Below, piece by piece: positions 1 through 8,262 of a stretch of 64,000 nt of DNA (the first letter of the stretch is position 1; each line of letters begins with the position of its first letter). Source of the stretch: Caulobacter sp. BP25. Lineage in GTDB: Bacteria; Pseudomonadota; Alphaproteobacteria; Caulobacterales; Caulobacteraceae. The translations under genes and the position numbers were made by a program. Location of the stretch: contig NZ_PEGH01000018.1 in NCBI RefSeq assembly GCF_002737755.1, forward strand, positions 248,001-312,000, given 5' to 3'. Below the pieces are notes generated by a model. That model was not told where the DNA came from. It did not search any database and saw only the letters and a list, made by a program, of their open reading frames with translations.

Positions 1-341
1 CCCTGATACATCAAGGGGCGGTCGGACTCCGGATGGGGCAGGTTGAACGCCTTGGACATCAGCGCGCCGTGGCTGGGGAAGGCCGAGGCGTCGAGCCACT
101 GATAGGATCGCGGCAGGGGCGCGCCCGCCTCGCTGGGGACGAAGGCGAAGGCCCCCACCGCGTGTCCCGTGTTCAGGTCCTCGTAGAGGGTCTGCAAGGG
201 GGGCAACGCGGCCTCCCAATGCTCCAGCGCGGCTTGCAGCGTGGGAAGCGACGCGTCGGCGGGCGCGGCCCAGCGCAAGTCGCGCGAGACGACAACGAGC
301 TGGCCGTCCCGCGTTCCGTTGTCGAGCGTCGCCAGCTTCAT
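1..341 (-). CDS. Fumarylacetoacetate hydrolase-family protein, 3' part beyond window
   Basis: Only the N-terminal 113 codons lie in the window; the gene runs off the left edge. The protein begins MKLATLDNGTRDGQLVVVSR, which matches the N-terminal domain of fumarylacetoacetase-like (FAH) proteins that precedes the catalytic barrel. FAH enzymes hydrolyse or hydrate 2,4-dioxo acids at the end of aromatic ring-cleavage pathways; the metal-binding residues are not visible here. The ATG overlaps the stop of the upstream cupin gene (ATGA), so it is the last visible gene of a translationally coupled operon with an extradiol dioxygenase and an alpha/beta hydrolase. A role in processing a ring-cleavage product is inferred from that context. 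Confidence 0.8.
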   Translation of the reverse strand, partial: MKLATLDNGTRDGQLVVVSRDLRWAAPADASLPTLQAALEHWEAALPPLQTLYEDLNTGHAVGAFAFVPSEAGAPLPRSYQWLDASAFPSHGALMSKAFNLPHPESDRPLMYQ

Positions 342-892
342 GCCGCGTCGAGCCCGTCTTCGTAGACGCCGTCGATCAGGATGAAGGCGATCCGGCAGGG
401 CTTGTCGCTTCGGTTGGCCCAGCCGTGGTTGGTGCCGCGCTGTACGACGATGTCGCCCGCGCGCACTGTGGTCTCGCCCACGTCCATGATCAGCACCAGC
501 TCGCCCTCGAGGACGATCCCGTAGTCGATGGTTTCGGTGCGGTGGAAGCTGGCGTGGCGATCGCTGGCCGCGCCCTTGAAGTTGTCGCTGGCGGCGATGT
601 TGTCAAAGACCGTGTCCAGCTTGTCGTCAGGCTTGTCCGGCGGGATGTCCAGGACGCGGATACGCGCGCCGCCTTTCGGCGGAGACAGCACCAGGCGCTC
701 TTCGGGCGGCTGTCCGCTGGCGCGGTCGATGCGGGCGGGGGTCTCCTGGGTGTTCCAAATCTCGTGGAACACCAGACCCTCCTGGCCAAGCTTGTCGTAG
801 ATGCGATCGGTCGAGCCGTCAGACTGGATGATGGCCAGACCTTCGGCGTTATGGCCGGTGACGACGCGGCGGACGGGGCGGACGGCGCTCAT
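338..892 (-). CDS. Cupin-domain protein
   Basis: A 184-residue protein. The C-terminal half is a cupin barrel: a glycine-rich strand pattern around IDYGIVLEGELVLIMDVGE followed by VRAGDIVVQRGTNHGWANRS, with the His of the second cupin motif. The start was placed at MSAVRPVRR because it gives an ATGA overlap with the upstream hydrolase stop; longer readings run into that gene. It sits between the alpha/beta hydrolase and the FAH-family gene of the putative meta-cleavage operon. Cupins in such operons can be ring-cleavage dioxygenases, isomerases or binding proteins, so the specific role is not known. It ends in an ATGA overlap with the FAH gene. Confidence 0.8.
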   Translation of the reverse strand: MSAVRPVRRVVTGHNAEGLAIIQSDGSTDRIYDKLGQEGLVFHEIWNTQETPARIDRASGQPPEERLVLSPPKGGARIRVLDIPPDKPDDKLDTVFDNIAASDNFKGAASDRHASFHRTETIDYGIVLEGELVLIMDVGETTVRAGDIVVQRGTNHGWANRSDKPCRIAFILIDGVYEDGLDAA

Positions 893-2042
893 GCGGTTTT
901 CTCTCCGAAGGTTTCCGCGATCCAGTCGGCGATGAAGTCGCGACCGAAGCTCATGTTGTCGACGCCCACGTGCTCGACGCCGCCCTCGCGGTCGGTGAAG
1001 ATCTTCAGCTCGCGCTTGGGACTGTTGATCAGCTGGTCGTAGGTCTGGTGGGCGTATTCCAGGCCGATCTGGCGGTCGCGTTCGCCGTGGGTCACCAGGA
1101 ACGGGACCCGGATGCGATCCAGGACGCCGTCCAGAGTCATGCCCTTGGACTTCTCCAGGAAGTCGTCCATGTCCTTGGCTCCAAACACCCAGTGGACGTG
1201 CGCCCAATAGTGGGGGACAGGGTTCTCGCCCTCGCGCGCCAGGCGCTTTTGCTGGACCTCGGCCCAGTTGTGGTTGGCGCCCCAGACCGCGCCCAGGGCG
1301 AAGCGCGGCTCGAACGCCACGGTGCGCGGCGTGTAGTAGCCGCCCAGCGAAATGCCGGCGAGGCCGATGCGCTTGGGATCGACGTCGGGCCGCGTCTCCA
1401 GCCAGTCGACGACCTTGGACGCCCAGCGCTCGCTCTCGTGGGTGGCGTGCAGGCCCGAGAGCCTCAGCGACTCGCCCGAGCCGGGCTGGTCGATGCAGAG
1501 GGTCGAAACGCCCCGCCGCAGCAGGGCCTGGGGCAGGCCGCTCCAGTAGAGCAGCTCCTTGCAGCTATCGAGGCCGTTCACATAGACCAGGATCGGCGTG
1601 GGGCCATCGCCCTCCGCCCGCGTCAGCAGGCCGGGGATCATGCCGCCTTCGTAGGGAATTTCGACCCGCTCGGCGTTCTCGCGCCCCAGGCGCATGGCCC
1701 GGTCGAACGCCTCGCGCGCCTTGGCGTAGGTGGCCTGGCGACCTGGGTGGCCGTGCCCCTGCATCCGCTCGGCGGTGATGTAGTAGAGGCTGGCGCGCTG
1801 CAGCTTCTTGCCCGCGCTGAAAGCGCGGCCCTTGGCCTCGTCCTCGGCGGCGAGGTCGACGAGCTTGTCGGCCATCGCCACCCAATGCTTGAGGAACTCG
1901 CCGGTGCCGGCGTCTTCGCCGCGAGCGGCCGCGTCGCGCAGCGGGCGGCACATCTCGTCGATTTCGCCGATCTGGGCGCCGCTCTCGATGGCGATGTCCA
2001 CCGACAGGTTCCAGACATAGTTCTTGGGAAGTACTCGAACAT
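889..2042 (-). CDS. Alpha/beta hydrolase (C-C hydrolase/esterase-like), apparent frameshift near the N-terminus
   Basis: The conserved part reads as about 370 residues from a GTG at 2001. It has an N-terminal helical cap of about 130 residues and then an alpha/beta-hydrolase core with the nucleophile elbow GISLGG, a DQPGSGES loop, an acid near VTHGERD and a late His in GGVEHVG. This architecture resembles the 2,6-dihydroxypseudooxynicotine hydrolase/FrsA-like group, which includes C-C bond hydrolases. A better start is the ATG at 2042, preceded by a GAGGA ribosome site just after the dioxygenase stop. Reading MFEYFP-KNYVWN across needs one extra C in the CCC run at 2026-2028, so a single base appears lost. 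In context it would cleave or hydrolyse a ring-fission product. Confidence 0.75.
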
Positions 2043-2052
2043 GGAAAGGTCC

Positions 2053-2936
2053 TCAGAGCGCCGGGGCGCGCCAGAGCAGGGCGTCGGGAATGGGGGCGGG
2101 CATTTCCTTGGGACCGCCAACGCCGTAGCCCCACTGATCCATGATCTCGAGAGACGGCTTGTGGACCGTCGCGACCCAGGTCTCGTCGTCGACCTCCACC
2201 AGTTCGGACGTGTACTCGACCACGAACTCGCCGGGCGAGATGAAGTAGGAGAAGGTGTTGTCGCCGGCGGTGTGGCGGCCAGGCCCCCAGACCACGTCGC
2301 GCTCGGCGCGTCGCAGTTTGGCCACGCCGCGCATCATCGCATCGACGCTGGGCACGTCGTAGGCCACGTGGTTCAGGGCCGGCGGGCCGGGCACGAACGC
2401 CAGGCGATGGTGCCAGCTGTTGCAGCGTAGGAAGCACATGAAGTCGCCGAGCCAGTCGGAGACGCGGAAGCCAAGAGCCGTACCGTCACCTTGGGCGTGT
2501 GGAACACGACGTGGCTGATCTTGATCGGCAGGTCCTCGTTGCGCGTCAGGGGGCGGCTGGGTCCGCGCTCGACCTCGGCCGAGATTTCCAGGGCGTGACC
2601 GTCCAGGTCGAAGACGCGGAAGCCGTAGCCCCCGCCGAGGCCTGTCAAAGGCGATGGTGCGGAGATGATCTTCGCGTCCATCGCGGTCAAATGAGCGTGC
2701 AGCGCATCGACGTCCGCGCGTGTCTCGGCCGCCCAGCCGACTAGCTCCACGGACCGCTCGGCGGCTTGCCGCAGGCGGACGGCGAACTTCTCGGGCGAGC
2801 CCGGCGCGGCCAGATAGACAAGGCCATCCTCGCTGGCCACCTCGATGAGGCCCCAGGTATCGACATAGAAGCGGCGCTCGGCCTCCAGGTCTGGAACGGC
2901 ATAGGCGATGAAGCGCACGTCGCTGACGCGGGCCAT
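2053..2936 (-). CDS. Type I extradiol ring-cleavage dioxygenase (VOC family), internal frameshift
   Basis: Two overlapping frames join into one protein of about 294 residues, the usual length of two-domain BphC-type extradiol dioxygenases. The N-terminal domain starts MARVSDVRFIAYAVPDLEAE. The C-terminal domain carries the expected iron ligands: His in KISHVVFHTP, His in LNHVAYDV and Glu in FVVEYTSE. The frames join if one G is added near 2487, giving HTPKVDGTALGFRVSDW; the length of 884 bases is one short of a whole number of codons. The start has a good AGGAG site. Such enzymes open catechol rings beside the hydroxyls with Fe(II) and O2. It follows the flavin monooxygenase and precedes the hydrolase, a typical meta-cleavage order. 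As sequenced it would be truncated. Confidence 0.8.
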
Positions 2937-2963
2937 GGGCGGACTCCTGACTAGGTCGCGGCC

Positions 2964-4079
2964 TCAGATGGGCTGCGCGGTGATTTCGAACATCTTGCGG
3001 GACTCGCCGGCGGTGTCGGCGGGCGGGCCCTTGCCGAGCTGGGCGTCGCCGATGGCGCGGGATCGCTCCACGATGTAGCGGCAGCGCTCAAAACGGCGGG
3101 CTTGATAAGCCTCGAAGGCCTGCTCCGGCGTGTCCGCCTTGGCGAGCTCGTCGGCCAGAACCAGGGAATCCTCGATGGCCATGCCGGCCCCCTGTCCAAG
3201 GTGTGGGGTGGTGGCATGGACGGCGTCGCCGAGCAGCACGATCCGCCCCCGGTGCCAGGGGCCGTCGACGAACAGGCATTCCAAGGGCTTGTAGACGACC
3301 TCGTCGTCGTCCGTGATCTTTGCCGTCAGCTCGCTAATCCTGGGCGGCGCGTTGCGCAAGCGTGCGCGCATCTCGGCCGCCAATCCTTCCCTCTCGAAGC
3401 GGCGGCCAGGCGTCTCGGGGGTCGTGACGAACATGTACATCCGGTCGGCCGACAGCGGCACCAGGCCGATCCCCATTGGCCCCTCGTAGGCGCAGAGGCA
3501 CGTGACGTCGTCCGGCCGGACGAAGTTGTATCGCCACACCGACTGTCCGGTCGGTTCGGGAATGGGCGCGTCCGGGATGATCGCGCGACGCGTGGCGGAG
3601 TAGAGCCCGTCAGCCCCGATCACCAGGTCGTAGCGGCCGGCCGAGCCGTCCGAAAAGGCGACATCCACGCCGGCTCCGTCATCTTTGAGGCTTTCGCTCG
3701 TGACGCCCAGGCGAATGTTCGCTCCCGAGGCCTTTGCGCGGTCGCCCAGCACCTTGTGCAAGGCGGGGCGGCCGATGCCGATATTGGCGGGATAGCCTTC
3801 CGCCAGTTTGGGCGCGGGTATCTTGGCGACCTGACGGCCGTCCGGAAGGTAGACCTCGACATGGTCGAAACCGAAGCCAGCTTCCAGGTAGTCGTCGAGG
3901 ATGCCCAGCTGGGCGACGGCCCGGACCACGTTGGACTGCTGGATGATGCCGACGCCATAGACGGACCAGGTCGGATCACGCTCGAGGAGATCGACCTCGA
4001 AACCCTTCCCCCGCAGCGCTATGGCCGCAGTCAGCCCGCCGATGCCGCCGCCAACAATGAGGATCTTGCCCTCTTTCAA
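2964..4079 (-). CDS. FAD-dependent aromatic monooxygenase
   Basis: A 371-residue class A flavoprotein hydroxylase. It has an N-terminal Rossmann motif (ILIVGGGIGGLTAAIAL), a central DG-type motif (VIGADGLYSATRR) and the FAD-ribityl motif LLGDAVHATTPHLGQGAGMAIED. The family (salicylate or 3-hydroxybenzoate 6-hydroxylase-like) uses NAD(P)H and O2 to add a hydroxyl to a phenolic ring. The start is TTG at 4079, chosen because GGGAGG lies just upstream and the Rossmann strand begins at once. It is the first gene of the operon whose next gene is an extradiol dioxygenase, so it probably makes the catechol that the dioxygenase cleaves. Two related inverted repeats lie upstream (4148-4194). The actual substrate cannot be read from the sequence. 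Confidence 0.85.
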   Translation of the reverse strand: MKEGKILIVGGGIGGLTAAIALRGKGFEVDLLERDPTWSVYGVGIIQQSNVVRAVAQLGILDDYLEAGFGFDHVEVYLPDGRQVAKIPAPKLAEGYPANIGIGRPALHKVLGDRAKASGANIRLGVTSESLKDDGAGVDVAFSDGSAGRYDLVIGADGLYSATRRAIIPDAPIPEPTGQSVWRYNFVRPDDVTCLCAYEGPMGIGLVPLSADRMYMFVTTPETPGRRFEREGLAAEMRARLRNAPPRISELTAKITDDDEVVYKPLECLFVDGPWHRGRIVLLGDAVHATTPHLGQGAGMAIEDSLVLADELAKADTPEQAFEAYQARRFERCRYIVERSRAIGDAQLGKGPPADTAGESRKMFEITAQPI

Positions 4080-4147
4080 TGTCGCCTCCCTAACCGCGGA
4101 ACTCGCCGCGAGGCCGTTGTTGCCGCGACACTAGGGATGGCGCGGGT

Positions 4148-4194
4148 ATCCGTGAAATGAATTGTCTTGATCGAGAGTCATCCATGAAATGGAT
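4148..4194. promoter_or_regulatory. Pair of similar inverted repeats upstream of the aromatic monooxygenase operon
   Basis: ATCCATGAAATGGAT at 4180-4194 is a perfect 6-3-6 inverted repeat. ATCCGTGAAATGAAT at 4148-4162 matches it at 13 of 15 positions. The starts are 32 bp apart and lie 70-115 bp upstream of the monooxygenase start. Two spaced copies of one palindrome suggest a transcription-factor operator; the regulator is not in view. Confidence 0.5.
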
Positions 4195-4652
4195 CAATCG
4201 TTCAGGATTGGGCGCACCAGTCTTCGCAGGGCCCAAGCCGTGACGGCCGCGCCCAGAACGCCGCCATAGACGGCCTTGAGCCCCAGCAGCGTCGCGAACG
4301 GCAAGGGGGGCGAAATCAGGCTGAGCCCGGCCGCCGCGCCGCCAACAGCGACGGTGACGACGATGGCGGCGACCAGCGCGCGCCTCCAGAGAGGCCCGGC
4401 CCCCACCGGAGCGAACAGCGGAAGCCCGCCGGCTCGCAACCTCTTGCGGACAATCAGGGACGGCACGGTGATCCCCATCAGGCTCACCATGAACGTCTGG
4501 GGGAGGAAGTCGGCGGCGAAGCCTCCCCCTCCCGTCGCTGGAATAACAGTGTCTCCAGAGAACACCGCCATTGCGAAGGCGACGCTGAGGGCGGCGTTGA
4601 TCGTCCCGCTCGTGGCCGCCTCGACCGTCAGGAAGCGTGTGTAGTCGCGCAT
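4194..4652 (-). CDS. Small integral membrane protein of unknown function
   Basis: A 152-residue hydrophobic protein with about four predicted membrane segments: roughly residues 18-36, 50-66, 90-112 and 120-142 by hydrophobicity. I do not recognise the family. The start ATG lies only 2 bases after the stop of the TonB-dependent receptor upstream, so the two are almost certainly co-transcribed. A helper role in transport or signalling for the receptor is possible but only inferred. Longer in-frame readings extend into the receptor gene and were rejected. Confidence 0.7.
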   Translation of the reverse strand: MRDYTRFLTVEAATSGTINAALSVAFAMAVFSGDTVIPATGGGGFAADFLPQTFMVSLMGITVPSLIVRKRLRAGGLPLFAPVGAGPLWRRALVAAIVVTVAVGGAAAGLSLISPPLPFATLLGLKAVYGGVLGAAVTAWALRRLVRPILND

Positions 4653-4654
4653 GG

Positions 4655-6910
4655 TCAGAAACTCGTCGAGACGCGGAGGCCATAGGTGCGTGGCGGGCGG
4701 ATCTGGTTGTAGATGACCCCCGCCTTCGCTGGGCTTTGCAGCGAGTTGGCGAAGACGACCTTGTCCTCGATGTTGTTGACATAGCCCGTCAGGGACCATC
4801 GTCCGCCGGGCGCCTCGTACGTCACGCGGGCGTTCGACATCGCGTAGGCGCCTTGTCGGCCTTGGTCGAGATAGTCGATGGACAGGTAGCGCGCGCTTTC
4901 CAGTCGCGCGTCGGCGCCAGCCACGATCTTGCCGCCGCTCGCCAGCGGGAAGGTGTGCTCCCACCCCAGGTTGACGATCCATTTGGGCGCGTTGACCAGG
5001 GGGCGGCCCGAGCAATCGACGTTGTATATTCTCGCCGCGCTGCTCGCTCCGGTCTGGGCCGTGAGCGTAGTCGCGCAGCCGATCGCGGGCGCCGGTCCCG
5101 TGGTCGAGTAGGCCTGGTAGCGGAGCTCGTCGTACCGGCCATGCAGATACTGCACGTTGGCCGACAGCAGATCGTGCGCCGTGGCCTGGAACATGGCCTC
5201 CAGTTCAGCGCCGTAGATCGTCGCCTTGCCCGCGTTCTCGGTCATGAAGAGCGGGGCGTAGATGGGACCCGCGGGCGTCGTGGCCGCCTGAACCGCGCCC
5301 AGGTGGGAGATCTGCTGGTCCTTGTAGTCCCAGTAGAAGGCCTCGACGTTCAACTGCAGGCGGTTCTCGAAGAAGCGGTTCTTCGAGCCGAGGGTGTAGG
5401 CGGTGAGTTCTTCAGGGCGTGACCAGTTCTGACCGCGCGCGGCGAACAGGACGCCGGACTTGTAGCCGGTCGAAATGGAGCCGTAGAGCAGCGAGTGCTC
5501 GCCAAGATCATAGTCCAGGCCGGCCTTCCAGGTCACCTTGTCGAAGTCGACGTCGCTGACGGCCGTGGTCGGCACCACCTGGATGATGGGGGTGAAGCTC
5601 GCGGTGAAACCCACGAAGGGGCGGCTTTCGGCGTAGCTGTTCTGGCGCTTGTTGTCCTTGGTCCAGCGCAGGCCGCCAGTCACTCGCAGGCGATCGGTCA
5701 GGGACCATGAAGTCTGGCCGAATACCGCCAGGCTCTGGGTCTTGAGCTTGGAGCGGATGTACGAGCCGTTGCTGCCCTGGTCGAACAGCTGGTCGGCATT
5801 GACGAACTCGGAGAAGCCGTAGGCGCCCACGACCCAGTTCAGACGGTCGGTCTTTCCCGCCAGACGGGCTTCAAGCGAGGCTTGTTCGCTCTTTTCGGTG
5901 ATGTCGATCAGGAAGCTGGAGGCGTAGCTGCGGAAGTCGGCGTCGACCTTTCGCCAGGCGGGGATCACCGTCAGCTGAGCAAAACCCAGATCGCCGTTGA
6001 TCGTCGACTGGAGGCCCAGGAACTTGTTGTTCTGATAGCCGTCGTCCTTGGCGATGATCTGCGGAACCGGCGCGGTGGGATTGCGGGCGACATAGGCGGC
6101 GATCACCTTGGGGTCGCTGGGTCCCAGGCGAGCGTCGCCGTTGACCAGCGGCATGATCGTACCGCCCGAGCCCATGCCGCCGACATCGGCGTAGTCGATT
6201 GCAAAGGTGGCGTCGAAGCCGCCTGGAGGCGCATAGCGCAGCTGCGCGCGGATCGCCTTGGTGTCCTCGTCGTCGTAGCCGTCACTGAAATAGCCATCGT
6301 GCTTGGCCAGCTGCCCGGCCACCCGCAGAGCGGCGTCCTGGCCCAGGCCAATATTGACCGCGCCGAACGCCTTGACCGTGTCGTAGTTGCCGTACTCGGC
6401 GGTGAACTGGCCGCTGTTTGAGCCCAGCTTCGGCTTGGCGGTGATCACATTGACCGCGCCGCCGGTGGCGTTGCGCCCATACAGCGTTCCTTGCGGTCCC
6501 TTGAGCACCTCGATGCGCTCGACGTCGTAGAAGAGACCGGCTGGCGCGGTGGGACGCGACAGATAAACCCCGTCCAGATTGAAGGCCACGCCCTGCTCGG
6601 CGAAGGCGTTGGCGCCGAACGTGCCGACCCCGCGCAGATAGATTTGGGTCAGCGACGCCGCCGGGGCGATCTGGATCACCGGGATGAGGCGGGTGATGTC
6701 CGTGGCTTGGGAGACGCTGGCCTTGGTAAGCGTGTCGCCCGCGACGGCGCTGACCGCTACGGCGGCCTTCTGCAGGTTCTCCTCGCGGCGCTGGGCGGTG
6801 ATGACGACTTCTTCGAGTGCGACGGACTGGCCGGTGCGGTCCTCCGCGAAGGCTGTCGATGCTGTGAGCCCGCACGCCCATGCGGCGCCGGCCAAAAGCC
6901 AAGCTTTCAT
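4655..6910 (-). CDS. TonB-dependent outer-membrane receptor
   Basis: A 751-residue receptor. A signal peptide of about 22 residues ends AFA, followed by a TonB-box-like segment LEEVVITAQRR, a plug domain with the typical VEVLKGPQGTLYGRNATGGA motif, a 22-strand barrel and a terminal aromatic residue (RVSTSF). The start at 6910 was chosen over upstream in-frame starts because it gives the signal peptide and has a strong GGGAGGA site. The family imports siderophores, vitamins, glycans or aromatic compounds using TonB energy. It is followed 2 bases later by a small membrane protein and then by the meta-cleavage operon on the same strand, so an aromatic substrate is a reasonable inference. Confidence 0.92.
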   Translation of the reverse strand: MKAWLLAGAAWACGLTASTAFAEDRTGQSVALEEVVITAQRREENLQKAAVAVSAVAGDTLTKASVSQATDITRLIPVIQIAPAASLTQIYLRGVGTFGANAFAEQGVAFNLDGVYLSRPTAPAGLFYDVERIEVLKGPQGTLYGRNATGGAVNVITAKPKLGSNSGQFTAEYGNYDTVKAFGAVNIGLGQDAALRVAGQLAKHDGYFSDGYDDEDTKAIRAQLRYAPPGGFDATFAIDYADVGGMGSGGTIMPLVNGDARLGPSDPKVIAAYVARNPTAPVPQIIAKDDGYQNNKFLGLQSTINGDLGFAQLTVIPAWRKVDADFRSYASSFLIDITEKSEQASLEARLAGKTDRLNWVVGAYGFSEFVNADQLFDQGSNGSYIRSKLKTQSLAVFGQTSWSLTDRLRVTGGLRWTKDNKRQNSYAESRPFVGFTASFTPIIQVVPTTAVSDVDFDKVTWKAGLDYDLGEHSLLYGSISTGYKSGVLFAARGQNWSRPEELTAYTLGSKNRFFENRLQLNVEAFYWDYKDQQISHLGAVQAATTPAGPIYAPLFMTENAGKATIYGAELEAMFQATAHDLLSANVQYLHGRYDELRYQAYSTTGPAPAIGCATTLTAQTGASSAARIYNVDCSGRPLVNAPKWIVNLGWEHTFPLASGGKIVAGADARLESARYLSIDYLDQGRQGAYAMSNARVTYEAPGGRWSLTGYVNNIEDKVVFANSLQSPAKAGVIYNQIRPPRTYGLRVSTSF

Positions 6911-6993
6911 GAAATCCTCCCTCGCGACGCTCTTGCCGGCGTCGCTTCGGGAGGATGGTCGTCCCAAGCATCGTATTTGAAAAATCTATTGTT

Positions 6994-7011
6994 TGGATGG
7001 GGAACCATCCA
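6994..7011. promoter_or_regulatory. Inverted repeat in the receptor promoter region
   Basis: TGGATGG-GGAA-CCATCCA is a perfect 7-4-7 inverted repeat about 85 bp upstream of the TonB-dependent receptor start and inside the 170-bp gap after pcaL. It is a candidate operator. Its half-sites resemble those at 4148-4194 but in the opposite arrangement. No gene is seen in this gap. Confidence 0.4.
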
Positions 7012-7080
7012 TTCTTGCGATGCTTTAGGCGGAAACCAATCAAGTTTAACCCGTGTCGCGCCGCAACGGATTGATCGGCG

Positions 7081-8262
7081 TCAAGGCTGTTGCAGTTCCG
7101 CGATGATCTCCGTCGCCTCGGTGAACGCGGTGTTGGCCGCAGGCACGCCGGCATAGATCGCCGTCTGCATCAGAACCTCTTTCAGCTCGTCCTGGGTGAA
7201 GCCGCCCTGCTCAAGGCCGGCCCGGACATGGAGCCGAAACTCCTCCCAACGCGCCAAGGCCGCGCAGATCGCCAGGACCAGCAGGCGACGGGTCTTGTGG
7301 TCCAGTCCAGGACGCCCCCAGATCTCTTCCCAGGCGTAGCGGGTGATCATGGCCTGATAGTCGGCCGTGAAAGGGGTGCGCTTGGCCAGGGAGCGGTCCA
7401 CCCAGGCGTCGCCCAGCACGGCGCGCCGGGTCTTGAGGCCGGCCTCGAACAGGGTCTCCTTGGCCGCCTTCGCGGTCGGGTCGGCGCGTAGGAAGCCTCG
7501 GACCACGCCTGCGAAGGCGGCCGGCGTCTCGATCGGGGGGAGGTGGGCGCTGTCGAGCAAGGCGGTAGCCGCGCCCGGAACAGCCTCGGCGATCCGCGCG
7601 CCGTGCGCCTCGAAGGGGGTGGAGATGTCCTTGGTCCCGCCGATCACCAGGGTGGGCGTCGAGATCGCCGACAGGCGGTCCAGAAGCGTCATGTCCCGGA
7701 TGGCGGCGCCGCACGCGGCGTAGCCCTCGGCGCTGGTCGTCCGCAGTCCGGCCCGCACCGTTTGGACCACCTCAGGATGAAGCCGGCGGAAATCTTCCGA
7801 GAAGAAGCGTCCTAGGACGGTCTCGATGATCGCGTCCATGCCTTGGGCGCGCACCAGTTCGATGCGCTGCGCCCAGGCTGCGGAGTCCATCGCCGCCGAG
7901 GTGCAAGCCAGAACGAGGCCGTCCACGCGATCGGGCGCCGCCAGGGCCATCGTCATCGCGATCATGCCGCCCAGGGACACGCCGCAGACCGCCGCCTGAC
8001 CGATCCCGACCGCGTCCATCACCGCGAAGACGTCCTGGGCCAGCAGGGGGAGGCTGTAGTCCCCTGTCGGCGCATCGGAGGCCCCATGACCGCGCGTGTC
8101 GATCCGGAGCAGGCGGAAGTCTTCCAGCAGCAGAGGCGCGGCGCGGTCAAAGAGGCCAAGGTCACAGCCGATCGAGTTTAGCAGAACCAGGGTCGGCCGA
8201 TCTTCCGCGCCTTCGAGCCGGAAGTAGAGGCGCGCGCCGTCGCCGGCTTTAGCGAAGGCCAT
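7081..8262 (-). CDS. pcaL: 3-oxoadipate enol-lactonase / 4-carboxymuconolactone decarboxylase fusion
   Basis: A 393-residue two-domain protein. Residues 1 to about 255 form an alpha/beta hydrolase (nucleophile elbow CGVSLGG, acid near IGGTKDIS, His in DSAHLPP) equivalent to PcaD. Residues about 265-393 form a carboxymuconolactone decarboxylase domain with HVRAGLEQGGFTQDELKEVL, equivalent to PcaC. The fusion catalyses two consecutive protocatechuate-branch steps: decarboxylation of 4-carboxymuconolactone and hydrolysis of the enol-lactone to 3-oxoadipate. The start overlaps pcaB by 14 bases. It is the last gene of the pobA-pca operon. Separate pcaC and pcaD genes are not seen in the window, consistent with the fusion doing both jobs. 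Confidence 0.93.
   Translation of the reverse strand: MAFAKAGDGARLYFRLEGAEDRPTLVLLNSIGCDLGLFDRAAPLLLEDFRLLRIDTRGHGASDAPTGDYSLPLLAQDVFAVMDAVGIGQAAVCGVSLGGMIAMTMALAAPDRVDGLVLACTSAAMDSAAWAQRIELVRAQGMDAIIETVLGRFFSEDFRRLHPEVVQTVRAGLRTTSAEGYAACGAAIRDMTLLDRLSAISTPTLVIGGTKDISTPFEAHGARIAEAVPGAATALLDSAHLPPIETPAAFAGVVRGFLRADPTAKAAKETLFEAGLKTRRAVLGDAWVDRSLAKRTPFTADYQAMITRYAWEEIWGRPGLDHKTRRLLVLAICAALARWEEFRLHVRAGLEQGGFTQDELKEVLMQTAIYAGVPAANTAFTEATEIIAELQQP

Noticed and set aside
970-2430. A 486-codon open frame on the plus strand opposite the hydrolase and dioxygenase genes
   Set aside because: It is antisense to well conserved genes, has no recognisable domain and shows the Ala/Gly/Val/Arg-rich composition typical of shadow frames in GC-rich DNA.
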